The notes below the pieces were generated by a model. The model saw nothing but the letters and a program-made list of their open reading frames with translations, ran no database searches and was not told the DNA's origin. Source: Magnaporthiopsis rhizophila (taxonomy: Eukaryota; Ascomycota; Sordariomycetes; Magnaporthales; Magnaporthaceae). Taken from it: DNA of 64,000 nucleotides. The DNA is taken from contig PYSS01000062.1 of assembly GCA_003049465.1 (NCBI GenBank), positions 62,001 through 126,000 of the forward strand, read 5' to 3'. Positions within the stretch are counted from its first letter, which is position 1. Each line of letters begins with the position of its first letter. This document shows positions 33,200 to 45,099 of this stretch, one piece after another. A program made the position numbers and the translations under genes.

Positions 33200-34224
33200 G
33201 GAAAAATATAAAAAGTATATGTATAAAATTTTGCAAAAGTTGCAAAATGCAAAATTTTTAATCAAATCCGAAAAATGCGCGTGGCATATATAAAAAATTG
33301 TTTTTTTAAAATATATAATTATACCAGGACAAGTACAAATAAAACCCAAAAAGGTACAAATAATAAAGGAATGGCCCAAACTAATCAATGTTAAAAAATA
33401 CAAACCTTTTTGGGCTTTTTAAATTTTTACCACCGGTTTATCCGAAATTTTAGCAAAAAAGCACTTTTATTTCCGAATTTTACTAAAAATAATACCCAGT
33501 TCCATTGGAAAATGCAAAAATAAGGGGCTTTTAATTTGCTAAAAAAAGCAATAATATAAAAACTAATATTAGCTTTACCAAACCCAAATAAACCATTCGA
33601 GGTTAAAATTAACGCGTTGGATTTTGCGATTAGGGCTTAATTTAACTAACAAAACGATAACAGAAAGCTATATTTTTGTGCTTTCCTGTTATATAAATTT
33701 AATAAACCGGAATTAAATTACCAGATCCATAACAAAAAATTTATAGCTATTGTTTAAGCGCTGGAGGAATAAAAAGTGTATTTATACCAAATAAACCACC
33801 AAATTATAATCCATACAGATTACAAAAACCTGGCACATTTTACCATTTGCCAAATGCTAAATAAACAACAAATCCGGTAAAGTTAATTTTTCCAGGATTA
33901 CAATTTTAGGATCAAATATAAAAAGGGATCGAAAAATGGACAAGTAAATGCTTTAAGCCGCTAATCGGATTATAAAATAAAGTGCCGCTAAAAACATACA
34001 CGATCCTAACGCAAAAACCAAATAGGGTTTTGGTTTTAATATAATAGATACTAATAAAAATTACGCCTTAAAAAAATAAACCTTTAAAAAAATCCAGCAA
34101 ATCCACGGCCAAACGGTTTATAAATATTAAAGGGTGATTAAAACCTGAAAAAGGTTATAATAACACCACAAATTTATGGGTGCCCAAGCTATAATCCGAA
34201 AAGCAATTAAAAATTGCGAAAACT
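33200..34224 (+). pseudogene. RT end, RNase H and integrase start of element A
   Basis: Begins in the RT thumb (LQNAKFLI-type block), then the connection (RGFLGFLNFYR region, 33400-33440), RNase H (33600-33990, with the HTDYKNLAHF block), and the start of the integrase zinc region, where element B cuts it at 34224. Stop codons throughout. Confidence 0.75.
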
Positions 34225-34701
34225 TGTTACGACCAAGGCCGACAGGGGACAGAAGGGCTGGGGCTAACCCCCAGCGGAACGCCTTTACCCCGCAGTCAGG
34301 AAGGCCAAGGACCGGATAACTAAAGCCAATCAGGAAAAAAATCACGTAACTAGGTCATATGGTAATAAATAATACGCCCGGTACTGAACGTATCAAAAGT
34401 ATCATTAGGAACACTTTTAATACTTAGGGAAGCCAGTATATCACCAGTATCCCTAATTATCAAATGCAAAACGGCACAGGTATATAAAACAAAAGGTTTC
34501 CTACCGTACTAAATAATTTTTAACTGAAGTTTCGATATCAATCAACCTAAATTAGCTCCAAAATAACCCTTTGGGCAAGCAAAATATAAATAATTGTTTT
34601 ATCAGTCCCAAATCCCGTGCAAAGCAACCTTGCACCCCAATATTGCTTAATACCGCCCTTAGGTGCCCTATCCTAAAAACAAAAAGCCTGTAATTGTAAT
34701 A
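34225..34701 (+). repeat. 5' LTR of element B
   Basis: TGTTACGACCAAGGCCGAC ... TTGTAATA, identical in length to the 3' copy and sharing the GGGGCTAACCCCCAGCG block with the LTRs of A and C. TATATAAAAC at about 34481 may be the core promoter. Confidence 0.93.
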
Positions 34702-34750
34702 TTTTAATTAATCCTGTTTAGCACCTACCAAAAATACAAACAATAAACAA

Positions 34751-35665
34751 TTATATTAATTGCAGCTAAAAAAATTAAAACTGTTACTATCGATAGCAAG
34801 GATTACAACAATCCTGTCACCGTTTTAAAAGTTTTTATTAAAAAATTCGAAAAATTCAAAAAATAGCCCAAAACTATTCCGATTTATAAATTTCTTACCC
34901 CAAATAAGTACAACAGAAAAAAGGGCAAGCTTAAAATTTTCCTTACGAAATACAAAAATTATTTTAAGTTTTACCAAGATAATTTCCAGAACGATTATCA
35001 GAAAATAGCCTACGCTGCTACTTGTTTGAACGGCAAAATTAAGGATTGGTTCGAGCCTGTATAGGCCAATTACCTTAAAAAAAATAACAAATTAAGCAAA
35101 TTTACCAAACTAATATTTGCAAATTTCGATAAGTTTGGCGAAAAAATTGCCAAGGTGTTTGGGCAGATGGATGAGAAAAAAATGGCCGAAAAAGAGCTAT
35201 TTTAATTATGCCAAAAAGGATCAGCTTTTATTTATACTGCCGAGTTCCAGCAATTAATTAACAAATTTAACTAAACGAAAAATACCAAAATATTTTAATT
35301 TTACCAAAGATTAAAGGATAATATAAAAAACAAGCTGGCTAAAAAAAAAGGCCCAAGGATTTTGTTGATTATATTACTAAAAGTATTTGCATTAGTAACA
35401 GGTTGTACGAATAACGCCTGGAAAAAAAAGTTTAGCAACCCCAGCCAGCATAATAAAGCAATAAAGCAAACCAAAAAAAAGCCAAATAGTAATAATTTAT
35501 TGCGCATAGAATGCATTTGGGACCAATGGATTTGTTTGTAAAAGTTATATATTTTTAATAATAAAAAAAACCGCACGAAAAATAGAAATATATCAAGTGG
35601 CAAAATGCCAAAAACAGAGGATATTTTAAATACAGGTAACAGGGATATATTAAAAAAAACTGTCC
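34751..35665 (+). pseudogene. gag of element B
   Basis: Collinear with the gag of A (LRIGS/IKDWF block near 35035, FGEKIAKVFGQMDEK near 35135). In the zinc knuckle (about 35615) the first two cysteines read Tyr (YFKY instead of CFKC), each a G->A change, so nucleocapsid zinc binding is lost. Confidence 0.75.
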
Positions 35666-37739
35666 CTAAAAGCAGCAGCTAGCAATTATTCGATATATGG
35701 ACCAAAAAAGCAACTTATATCCAGGAGCTTTATTTAGCTAAATATATTATTTTAATAATAAGTATTATAAATATAAATCGGATAAAGACGGATTAGACTG
35801 GTACCCTTAATAAAGGCTGGTAACCACTCAACAGATTAACAGGTTACCGCTTCAAAAAGATGGAATTGAAAATTAAAAAAAAGGAAGTTCAAAAGGGATA
35901 AGGCAGCAATATTGGTTTAATAAAGCACTAACAAACTCCAAATATAAAAAGCCCGTCCAGAACCTTATTACGGCACTATTAAAAAATAAAATGCATTTTA
36001 ATAAACCTTATCGATATTTAAAGAAATATTAACCCAGGGAAAAGTATCGGATATTTCGATCAAAAGCAAAAAAGGAAGCCTTGACCAAAAACTGCTTAAA
36101 TAAATGCATTTAACCAAAAAACCGGAAAATAAAGATTTCGAGCTGAGAAAATTTTGGATATTTGCGAAAAAAAATCCCAAAAAGTACAAAAAATAACGCA
36201 TAAATATAATAAGCAAAAAAAAAAAACGTACACCATATTCCAAAATTAAAACGAAACATTTTATTAAAACATTTACACCTATATTTACCGAATACCGGTA
36301 TATTTGTTATTCGAAATATGGCCTAATAACCCGAAAGGATCCGAAAATTATAAATTATACTGTAAGGTGCCCGTAATAAAAAATAACAATTAATACCTGG
36401 ATTAGGGCCGAAATAATTAAACTGTTATTTATTACGGGGAAAATATGCACCAAGCACAGTATTAAAAGAATAATCCGTTTTTATACCAGCAAAATTATAT
36501 AATTAGTAAGGATTATAAAAATTTAGCGATAAATAACCCGGGGCACGCAAAAATTTTTTGGGCAAAATATTTATATTATACTTGCAGTAATTATTTGCTT
36601 AAAAAGCTGAAAAACGATTAATTTTTAATAAGGAACAGTAAAAAACTTTAAGGTTTGCTAAAACAAAAATAACAATTGCCCAAATAACAGATCATATTGC
36701 GCAACCACATCGAAAAAACAGCAGTATTTGCTTTAGCACTCCACTATTTTATAACATATATAGCAGGATTACTGCTATATTATGCTTGCAAAAAACCAAA
36801 ATGCAAGTATTATACCAAAAAAAAGGCCAAAAATTGGCAAATTGGATAACTTTACCCCGGATACCAGTATAAGCCAAAAAATTAGGGTATTTTACCGGAA
36901 CAAAAGCTCGATATAAACAAAAAAAAAATAAATCAAAAGGATCCTAGCAAAAATTATAATAAATTATCCATTTTATATTAAAAAGGTGGTTAGATAATAA
37001 GGATAACAATTAATAATAATAATCGATTGCGGATTTAACAAAAATTATATTATATTAAAAATAATAATAAAGCACGGTATACCGATATATTGAAAATAAT
37101 AGTTATACAGTTTCGGAACCGTAAAAAAAAACCAATTATTTATAATAATAGGATAATTAATTCGGAAATAAAACGATTCAAATTTAAAATTGCAAGAAAA
37201 ATTTATAAAATTATCCTGAATATTATAAATATAAAAGGAAAGGACCTAATTTTGGGTTTCCCCTGGTTTAAAAAATTTAATCCCCTAATAAATTAGGTTT
37301 CGGAAAAAATCCAGTAAAAAAAGTTATTATTGGGAAATAAAAAAGCCCAATAATTATAAACCCCGAACCATAAAAAATAAAAACCAGATAGGATTATTAT
37401 AATAATAATAAAATTTGGCAATTAACCCTAGCGAATTGCACCGATAAAATTGCACTTATTAGGCAATATTAGCCTTAATAGCATAAAATTTCAAAAATAA
37501 AAAGCAGGTTATAAAGAAAAATATAACCAAAACCGTAACCCAAAAAGGAACACAATTAAAGATAAAGGTTAAAAAGCAAAAATAATAAAAAATTAAACCT
37601 AAAAATATAATCCGCCTAATAAACAGGCATACTAATACCTGAGAAATATTTCCAAAAAATATTATAAATATTGGAAATTATTCCAGAAAAACCTGGAAAC
37701 CGTATTTTCAAAATATAGGCCATTTAACCATAAAATTAA

Positions 37740-38980
37740 GTTTAAATCAGGGGTATAACTTAATTACCAAAAATTGTACCGGTTAAACCCTAAATAGCAA
37801 AAACTGTTATAAAAGCAATTTGCGAAGGATTTATAAAAAGGCATTATCCGATTTTCGGATTTTTCAGTAGAATATGGAATTTTGTTCGTTCCAAAAAAAA
37901 ATGAAAAGAAACGGATATATATCGATTATTGTTTATTAAATAAGATTATAATAAAAGATCAGTATCCTTTGCTTTTTATCGACAAATTATAAAACAAACT
38001 TGGCAAGGCCAAATGGTTTACAGCTTTGGATTTATGCAAAATATATAGCTTGTTAAAAATTAAGGAAAAAAATAAATAAAAAACCGCTTTTCGGATTCGG
38101 TTAGGAATATATAAATTGCTAATAATAACTTTCGGGCTTATTAATGCACCAGCAACTTTCTAAAGGATAATTAATTATGTATTACAGAAATACCTGGATA
38201 TTTATGCATTTATTTACCTAAATAATATCCTAATTTTTTCGGAAATATTGGAAAAATACAAGAAATATATGCATAAGGTTCTGCAAAAATTGCAAAGCGC
38301 AAAATTTTTAATTAAACCCAAAAAATATGCGTAGCATATATAGGAAATTGTTTTTTTAAAATATATAATTATACCGGGTTAAATACGGATGGAATCCAAA
38401 AAAGTACAAGCAGTAAAAAAATGGCCCAAACCGACCAATATTAAAAAAATACGAGGCTTTTTGGGCTTTTTGAACTTTTACCGAAGATTTATCCGGAATT
38501 TTAACAAATTAGCCCTTTTATTTATAAATTTTACCAAAAATAACCATCAGTTTTATTGGGAAATGCAAAAATAAAAGGTTTTTAACCTGCTGAAAAAAAC
38601 CATAATACAAAAGCCAGTGTTAATTTTATCAGACCCAGATAAACCTTTCGAAATTGAAATTAATATGTTGGATTTTACAATTGGGGCATAATTCAATCAA
38701 AAGGATAATAGCAAAAGGTTGCACCCTTGCGCTTTCCTATTGCATAAATTTAATAAACCGAAACTAAATTACCCGATTCATAATAAAAAATTTATAATTA
38801 TTATTCGGGCATTGGAAAAATGGAGGGTATACCTGTACCAGGCAAACCACCAGGTTATGGTTTATACAAATCACAAAAATCTTGCACATTTTACCATTTG
38901 CCAAACATTAAATAAATAACAAATCCGGTGAAATTAATTTTTCCAAAACTATAATTTTAGGATCAAATATAAAAAAAGAT
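37740..38980 (+). pseudogene. RT and RNase H of element B
   Basis: RT blocks: RFSDFSVEYGILFVPKK, IYIDYCLLNK, AKWFTALDL, FRIRLGIYKLL, FGLINAPATF, then YLNNILIFS (38215-38240) where the family has YLDD: both catalytic Asp codons read AAT, so polymerase activity is gone. The connection RGFLGFLNFYRRF (38450) and RNase H (HPCAFLLHKFNK, NYPIHNKKFI, VYTNHKNLAHF, 38719-38919) follow. Confidence 0.9.
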
Positions 38981-39099
38981 CGGAAAACGGACAAACAAAT
39001 GCCTTAAACCGCCGACCGAATTATAAAAACGGAGTACTGCCAGAAATATATATAGTTTTAGCACAAAAACCAAACGGATCCTTGGTTCCAGCATAATAA

Positions 39100-40420
39100 A
39101 TATTAGCAAAAACCACACCACAAAAAAAATAAACCCCTGAAAAAATCCAGCAAATCCATGGCCAAATGGTTTATAAATACCAAAAAATAATCAAAACCTG
39201 AAAAAAACTGCAATAATATTACAGGTTTACAAAAACCCGAGCCATAATTTAAAAAGCAATTAAAAATTGCAAAAATTGCGCCAAAAATAAAGCCAACAAG
39301 CACAAACCTTACGAATTATTTTAGCCTTTGCCAGTATTTAATAAGGCATAACAAAAAATCACGATAAATTTTGTGGTTAAACTTCCTAAATTAAAAAAGC
39401 TACTAACAAATATCCAGTATAATAGCATTCTAATAATAATAAACAGGCTTACCAAATATGCCCTGTTTTTATTTTATAAAAAAAGCAGCAATATTATAAA
39501 ATTAGCATATATTTTTATCAGAAACATAATTTTGAAATACGGAATACTTAACAAATTAATCACGGATTAAAACAAGCTATTTATAAGCAATTTTGGAAAA
39601 TTTTAATAACCAAACTCGGAACAAAATATGCATTATTAACAGTTTATTATTCCGAAACAGATAAGCAAACAAAACGAATAAACCAAACCATAAAACAATA
39701 TTTACATTATTATATTAATTATAAACAAACTAACTGGGTACAATTATTCCCTATAGCCTAATTTGCTTATAATAATTCGGTATACAAAAGTACAAAAATA
39801 ACTCCGTTTTTCGCAAATTATAAATTTATACCTATAATATACAAAAAACCCAAAACAGGAAAAAATGCGCCGGTAACGGAAATATAAATTATTAAAATAA
39901 CCAAATTATACAAGCACCTGTAAAAAAAACTTAAAAAATTTCAAAAACGTATATCCACCTAGGCAAATAAAAAAAAGCTCGAGAAACCAACTTTTAAAAA
40001 GGGGAATAATATTTATTTTTTGCGCCGTAATATTAAAACAAAATAGCTAAACAATAAACTGGATTATAAGAAATTCGGATCATTTAGGGTCAAAAAAATA
40101 ATTTTACCAGTTAATTACGAATTTTAATTATTATTAACCATAAAAATTCACCCTATTTTTCACATTTTTTTGCTAAAACCAGCACCGCCTGGTTCGAAAA
40201 GCACGAAATTAATAAAAATCAACCCAAATTAAAAATGGAAAATTAAAAAGATTTTTGATAATAAAATATACTATTGCAAATAATAATATTTGGTTAAATA
40301 GGCAGGGTACAAATATAAGCATAACATATAAGAAAAAAAAAACAAATTTTGCAAATTACCAAAAAATTTTATAAAAATATCGGCAAAAGCAACTGCAAAA
40401 GGTCAGCAAATAACAAAAAG
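39100..40420 (+). pseudogene. integrase with C-terminal chromodomain, element B
   Basis: The core reads FVVKLPKLKKLLTN, then IINRLTKYALF and FIRNIILKYGI (39373-39570), with QTIKQYLHYYINYKQ and FAYNNSVYKST later. The GPY-like region HPIFHIFLLKPAPPG is at about 40140. A chromodomain follows (40240-40350: KIFDNKIYY ... YLVK-stop-AGYKYKHN), with one aromatic-cage Trp now a stop. Chromodomains guide such elements to heterochromatin. Confidence 0.85.
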
Positions 40421-40468
40421 CTTAACCCGACAGCACGCTACCGCAATAGCAAAGCATTATCGTATTAA

Positions 40469-40540
40469 AAGTTATACCGGAAATCAAACCCAGAACTTTT
40501 CGATAAAAATCGAGATACGCTACCATTGCGCCACGTAACC
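40469..40540 (-). other. tRNA-like sequence, antisense in element B
   Basis: Minus strand: acceptor GGTTACG with 3' partner TATAACT (decayed CGTAACC), then TG, D-stem GCGC-AATGGTA-GCGT, anticodon-arm TCTCG/CGAAA, and a T-arm with GGTTTGAT (box B GGTTCGAT with one C->T). Box A is intact. The anticodon loop is 8 nt, so no amino acid is assigned. Confidence 0.55.
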
Positions 40541-40575
40541 TGAAAAAATTATTAAAAGCCTATCAACTTACTCGG

Positions 40576-41127
40576 TTAAAAAAGGGCAAACAGGTCAAGG
40601 TTTGGATTAACCTTAAACCCGTCCCAACCAGGGGATAAAAAAGGGAAATTAAAAGCCAGCAGATTTAAAAAAACGGCAGGGGCCTGCACGGCCATTTTTT
40701 CGGCCTCCTTACACTTAACCCGCTCCAATTCCTTAATATTATCCAAACCATAACAAACCATTCAAGCATATTTTTTACGCCAAAATTTTTCCTATTTGCA
40801 CAAACACTTTTGTTTATCCTCAAAACAACGGATTTTGTTAAAAACCGAGTTCATTTTGTTCCAAAACTTGGAAAATTAAAAAGCAGCATAAAAAAATTGG
40901 GCCCGAAACAGACCCAAAACGTTATAATTCACTCGGTTAAAACAAATGCATTCCAAACAATAAAAAAAGTTGGAAAAAAATGCGTAGCAAACAAGGATAT
41001 CACGAGATTTGCAGTTAAAATAAAAAGGTATTTTGACGCCCGATAAAAAAAGCGATTCAAAAATATCGGAACAATAAACCGTGAAAAATCGCACGGAGAA
41101 AGGTTTTTTTTGCACCCAACCGGATAT
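40576..41127 (-). pseudogene. conserved antisense frame of element B (184 codons)
   Basis: A single minus frame from an ATA (aligned with the ATG of the A copy) at 41127 to TAA at 40576. Only three internal stops, near 40876, 40805 and 40764, all C->T type (TAA, TAG, TGA at Gln/Gln/Arg-like positions). It starts SGWVQKK, has a Cys-rich middle (FFYCLECICFNRV), and ends GLDNIKELERVKCKEAEK ... FPFLSPGWDG ... LDLFALF. It is homologous to frames in A and C. Function unknown. Confidence 0.65.
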
Positions 41128-41241
41128 TTTATTAGGACAGGAAGGAATAAGTAAGGTAAAAAAAAAAAGTACTTACCGATCGGTAAAGGCAGGAATTACA
41201 GGTTTTAACCAAAAGGATTTGGCCTAAAAAAGGGGACCTGG

Positions 41242-41718
41242 TGTTACAACCAAGGCCGACAGGGGACAGAAGGGCTAGGATTAACCCCCAGCGGAACGCT
41301 TTTACCCCGCAATTAGAAAGGCCAAAAACCGGATAACTAAGGCCAGTTAGGAAGGAAATTACGTGATTAGGTCACGTGGTAACAAATAATACGCCCGGTA
41401 CTAAACGTATCAAAAATATTACTAGGAACACCTTTGATATTCAGGGAAGCCAGCATATTACCAGTATCCCTAATTATCAAGTGCGAGACGGTACAGGTAT
41501 ATAAAACAAAAGGTTTTTTACCGTACTAGATAGTTTTTGACTAAGGCTTCGACATTAATCAACCTAAGTTAGCTCCAAAATAACCCTTTGGGCAAACAAA
41601 ACACAGACAACTGTTCTATCAGTCCCAGATCCCGTGCGAGGCGACCTCGCACCCCAGTACTGCTCAATACCGCCCCTAGGTGCCCTACCCTAGGAGCAGA
41701 AGGCCTGTGATTGTAACA
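41242..41718 (+). repeat. 3' LTR of element B
   Basis: TGTTACAACCAAGGCC ... GATTGTAACA, preceded by the purine tract AAAAAAGGGGACC that would prime plus-strand synthesis, and followed by AAACT. Confidence 0.93.
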
Positions 41719-41723
41719 AAACT

Positions 41724-42830
41724 GTGCCAAAAATAAGGCCAGCAGGCATAAACCTTACGGATTATTTTAACTTTTGCCAGCGCCCAGTAAAATATAGCAA
41801 AAAGTTACGATAAATTTTGTAATTAAACTTCCCAAATTAAAAAAGCCTTTGACAAATATCTAATACAACAGCATTTTAATAATGATAAACAGGTTTATTA
41901 AATATATTTTGTTTTTATCTTATAAAAAAAGCAGTAATACTGCAAAATTAGCATGTGTTTTTATTAGAAACATAATTGCCAAATACGGAATACCCGACAA
42001 ATTGATCATGGATTAAAACAAACTGTTTACCAGTAAGTTTTAAAAGGTTTTAATAGCCAAATTTGGAGCAAAACATGCATTATTAACAATATATCATTTT
42101 AAAACAGATAAACAAATGGAACGAACGAACCAAACCATAAAATAATATTTATATTATTATATCAATTATAAACAAAATAATTAGGTACAATTATTTCCAT
42201 TGCCCAATTTGCTTATAATAATTTAATACACAAAAATACAAAAGTAACTTTGTTTTTTGCGAATTATAAGTTTATGTTTATAATGTACAAAAAACCCAAA
42301 GCAGGAAAAAATGCTCCGGTAACAGAAATACAGGTTACCAAAATGACCAAATTATATAAATATTTGCAAGGAAAGCTCGAAAAGCTTCGGAAACATATGT
42401 CCACCCAAACAAATAAAAAAAAGCTCAAAAAACCAACTTTTAAAAAAAGAATAACGTTTATCTTTTGCGCGCAATATTAAAATAAAATAATTAAATAATA
42501 AGTTGGATTATAAAAAATTCGGACCGTTTAGGGTTAAAAAAATAATTCCGATAATTAATTACGAACTTTAGCTACCGCTAACTATAAAAATCCACCCTGT
42601 TTTTCACATTTCCCTGCTAAAACCGGCATTACCTGGTTCGAAAAGCACAAAATTAATAAAAATTGACCCAAATTAAAAATAGGAAATTAAAAAAATCCTT
42701 AATAATAAAGTATATTACCGCAAGCAGTGGTACTTATCAAATGGGCAGGGTACAAATACGAGTATAATATATAGGAAAAAAAACAAACCTTGTGAACTGC
42801 CAAAGGGCTTTATAAAAATATCAGCAAAAG
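41724..42830 (+). pseudogene. integrase (rest) and chromodomain of element A
   Basis: Continues A after element B: the zinc-region end, integrase core (IINRFIKYILF-like, VFIRNIIAKYGIPDK at about 41970), and the frame 42250-42480 with FANYKFMFIMYKKPKAGKNAPV, then the GPY region and chromodomain (about 42690-42790). Highly similar to the B integrase. Confidence 0.8.
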
Positions 42831-42912
42831 CAATTATAAAAAAATTAGCAAAAAAAAAAGAAAAAATGCGCCAATCGAGCTGAAAAGCATAAACCTTTCT
42901 GCTTGGTTAATT

Positions 42913-42985
42913 AGGTTGCATTGGGAATTAAACCCAAAACTTTTCGTTCAAAGGAACGAACGCGCTACCATTGTGTTATACAACC
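42913..42985 (-). other. tRNA-like sequence, antisense in element A
   Basis: Same position and strand as in B. Acceptor GGTTGTA/TGCAACC, discriminator T, D-loop AATGGTA with GCGC, anticodon-arm TTCGT/ACGAA, T-arm TTGGG-TTTAATT-CCCAA. 73 nt. Box A is mutated here (TATAACACAATGG), box B has two changes. Not a functional tRNA. Confidence 0.55.
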
Positions 42986-43000
42986 TGAAAAAATCGGTTA

Positions 43001-43111
43001 TGTCACGGGACTAGACCAAGGTAGGACCCGTTACACCAAAGCAAAAGGGAACGTTGTCATATCCGGGGCTACGACGTGCTTGGTCCTTATATAAGGGATC
43101 GTACCGTGACA
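43001..43111. mobile_element. small GC-rich solo LTR / TRIM-like insertion
   Basis: 111 bp from TGTCACGGGACTAG to CGTACCGTGACA, flanked by GGTTA at 42996-43000 and 43112-43116. 8-bp terminal inverted repeat TGTCACGG/CCGTGACA. A TATATAAGG box lies 20 bp from its end. Element B lacks it at the equivalent point, so it is an insertion into A. Its balanced composition contrasts with the RIP-mutated host. Confidence 0.82.
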
Positions 43112-43137
43112 GGTTAAAAGCCTGTTAATTTACCAGG

Positions 43138-43687
43138 TTAAAAAAAGGCAAATAGATCCAGGTCAGGGTTAACCGAAAGATCGGCCCAGCCCGGGGATAA
43201 TAAAGGAAAGTCGGGAGCCGGCAGGTCTAAAGGCATGGCAGGGGCCAGAATGGCTGTTTTTTTAGCCTATTTGCACTCCACCCGCTCCAATTCCTTCATA
43301 CTATCAATACCACGAAACAAAACACAAAGCTTTTTTTTTTAACCAAAGGTCCTTTTGTTTTCGCAAACGATTAAAACAGTTATCGAGCGCCCTGCGCTCC
43401 TCCTCTACTGCCCTAACCTCATCCTCCAATTTTCGATACTAAAGGCCGATAATGCAAAATTGTGCCGGAAAAGGACCAAAAATGTTACATCCAAAACGGT
43501 TAATACAAAAGCACTTTATGCAACGAAACAAATCCTGGAAAACAGCAAAACACTCCTCCCGCTTAAGAACCTCGTAATAATAGGAACAAAAAGGTATCGC
43601 AATGGAAAATGCAAAAACCAAAGCAAACAGGTCCTTACGCTGAAAAGTTTTCTTCGCAAAAAGGCGTTTTTGTACCCGACCAGACAT
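43138..43687 (-). pseudogene. conserved antisense frame of element A
   Basis: Starts with an intact ATG at 43687 (MSGRVQKRLF) and runs 82 codons to the first stop. Homology then continues: YRKLEDEVRAVEEERRALDN (coiled-coil-like), KDLWLKK, MKELERVEC and FPLLSPGWADLSVNPDLDLF, ending in TAA at 43138. One small indel shifts frame relative to the B and C copies. The only copy of the three with its ATG preserved. Confidence 0.65.
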
Positions 43688-43797
43688 TTTATTAGGGCCA
43701 GGGTGGGTAAAAAAAAAAAGGACTTACCGGCTGATAAGGAAAAGAAAAAAGGGTACAGTTATGGCCAAAAAGGCTTGGCTTTGGAAAGGGGACCTAA

Positions 43798-44232
43798 TAT
43801 TACGATCGCGTTACGCCCGGAGGGGGCAGGAGGGCTGGGGCTAACCCCCAGCGCTGTGCTTTAACCCCGCGGCGGGATAAACGTGGTGAGTTACGTAATT
43901 ACGGAGGGATCTCTGGATCTGTTAATAAAGCCACAGATCCAAAGGAGGGATCTCTGGATCTGTCCGCAAATCCACAGATCCAAAAAATCTAGTAAAAGAA
44001 TCGTCCAATTATAAAAAGGGCAGGATTTCCCGGGTACTAAGGTAATTTTAACTGAGGCCTCGGCATTAGTTAACCTAAATTAGCTCCAAGGTATTCCTTT
44101 GGGCAAGTAATAACAGATAACGCTTTTACCAGAACCCTAAATTACGTGCAAGGCGATCTTGCAAAACCAAGTACTGCTTAACACCGCTTTTAGGTGCTTT
44201 ACCCTAGGAGCAGAAGGCCTGCGATTGTAATA
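43798..44232 (+). repeat. 3' LTR of element A
   Basis: TATTACGATCGCG ... TTGTAATA, the same 435 bp as the left copy (start TG changed to TA), preceded by GGAAAGGGGACC polypurine tract and followed by TTAGC. Confidence 0.93.
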
Positions 44233-44237
44233 TTAGC

Positions 44238-45099
44238 GAATACTTTTAAAGCAAAAAAAACGCTTAGCAAATTGGGTGCTTTTTTAAACCTTTTTAGGGC
44301 TCCCACCGACGCACGTAAAAATTTATTTTTTACGCAAAAAATTTTACGCTAACAGAAAAACTCCCAGCTTTTAAAAAAAAAGCATTAAATACGCGGTTTT
44401 TAAGCCGATAATTAAAAATTTGTACCGGATAAACGCGGCGCATGAAATTTGCACGGGTTAAAAGCGTTATTATTATTATAATAAAAAATGATAAGTACGT
44501 TTGAAATTTTTCGAAATGGTTTAAATAAAATTAAAAAATACGTATAACACTGATAAAAGGGGCCTGTAAAAAGGTAAAACGGGTAACGGGTTCATTTTAA
44601 ATTTTATAAAAGTTTGGCTTTTATAAAAAAAACCTGAAATTTATATTTAAATTTTTTTATTAAATGCATTTTGGCCACGGGGGTTATTTTTTTTAATTTT
44701 AAAAAAAATATATATAAAAATAATGGGTTTTAAAAAATTTAAGCCCTTTTAAAAATAAGGAATTTATTATAACAAATAACGGGTAACTTACTGGTAATAT
44801 TAAAATTAAATGGTTATAAAATGTTTTTTTTCAGGCATTTAACCCTTTACCCCTGCACCACGCCTTTTAATATTAAATGGTTATAAATTCCACGTAATTA
44901 AAAAATTTATATTTTTTATTTATAACCCCATATTTATTTATTATATTTACCTTCTTATACCTTTTAAACTTTATAATTTTTAAATTTATCGGTTTTTAAC
45001 CTTTTTAAACACGTTTACCGCTAAAAATTAAGGTTTGAAATTTTATTTACCTTTTTTATAATGGTGGGAAAGCTGTTCAAAATAACTACTGCATGTAAC
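44238..45099. other. AT-rich sequence without recognisable feature
   Basis: Very AT-rich, dominated by A/T homopolymer runs; no coding or repeat homology seen. Likely old, fully RIP-degraded DNA into which element A inserted. Confidence 0.5.

Larger units (their letters stand above)
34225..41718 (+). mobile_element. Ty3/gypsy chromovirus B, nested in A
   Basis: 7.5 kb with 477-bp LTRs at 34225-34701 and 41242-41718 and perfect AAACT target copies (34220-34224, 41719-41723). Internal order is gag, protease, RT, RNase H, integrase, chromodomain, so it is a chromovirus. All frames are degraded by RIP. Sequence on each side of it joins into a continuous A integrase, proving the nesting. Confidence 0.94.
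30880..44232 (+). mobile_element. Ty3/gypsy chromovirus A (RIP-degraded, interrupted)
   Basis: Bounded by two 435-bp direct LTRs and flanked by TTAGC at 30875-30879 and 44233-44237. Its gag, the end of RT, RNase H, integrase and chromodomain remnants are all in plus orientation. About 2 kb that would hold the protease and RT palm are missing at 32926-33200. Element B (34225-41718) is inserted within its integrase zinc region, and a small GC-rich solo LTR is inserted at 43001. Every frame is full of TAA/TAG stops of RIP type; no autonomous function remains. Confidence 0.92.
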
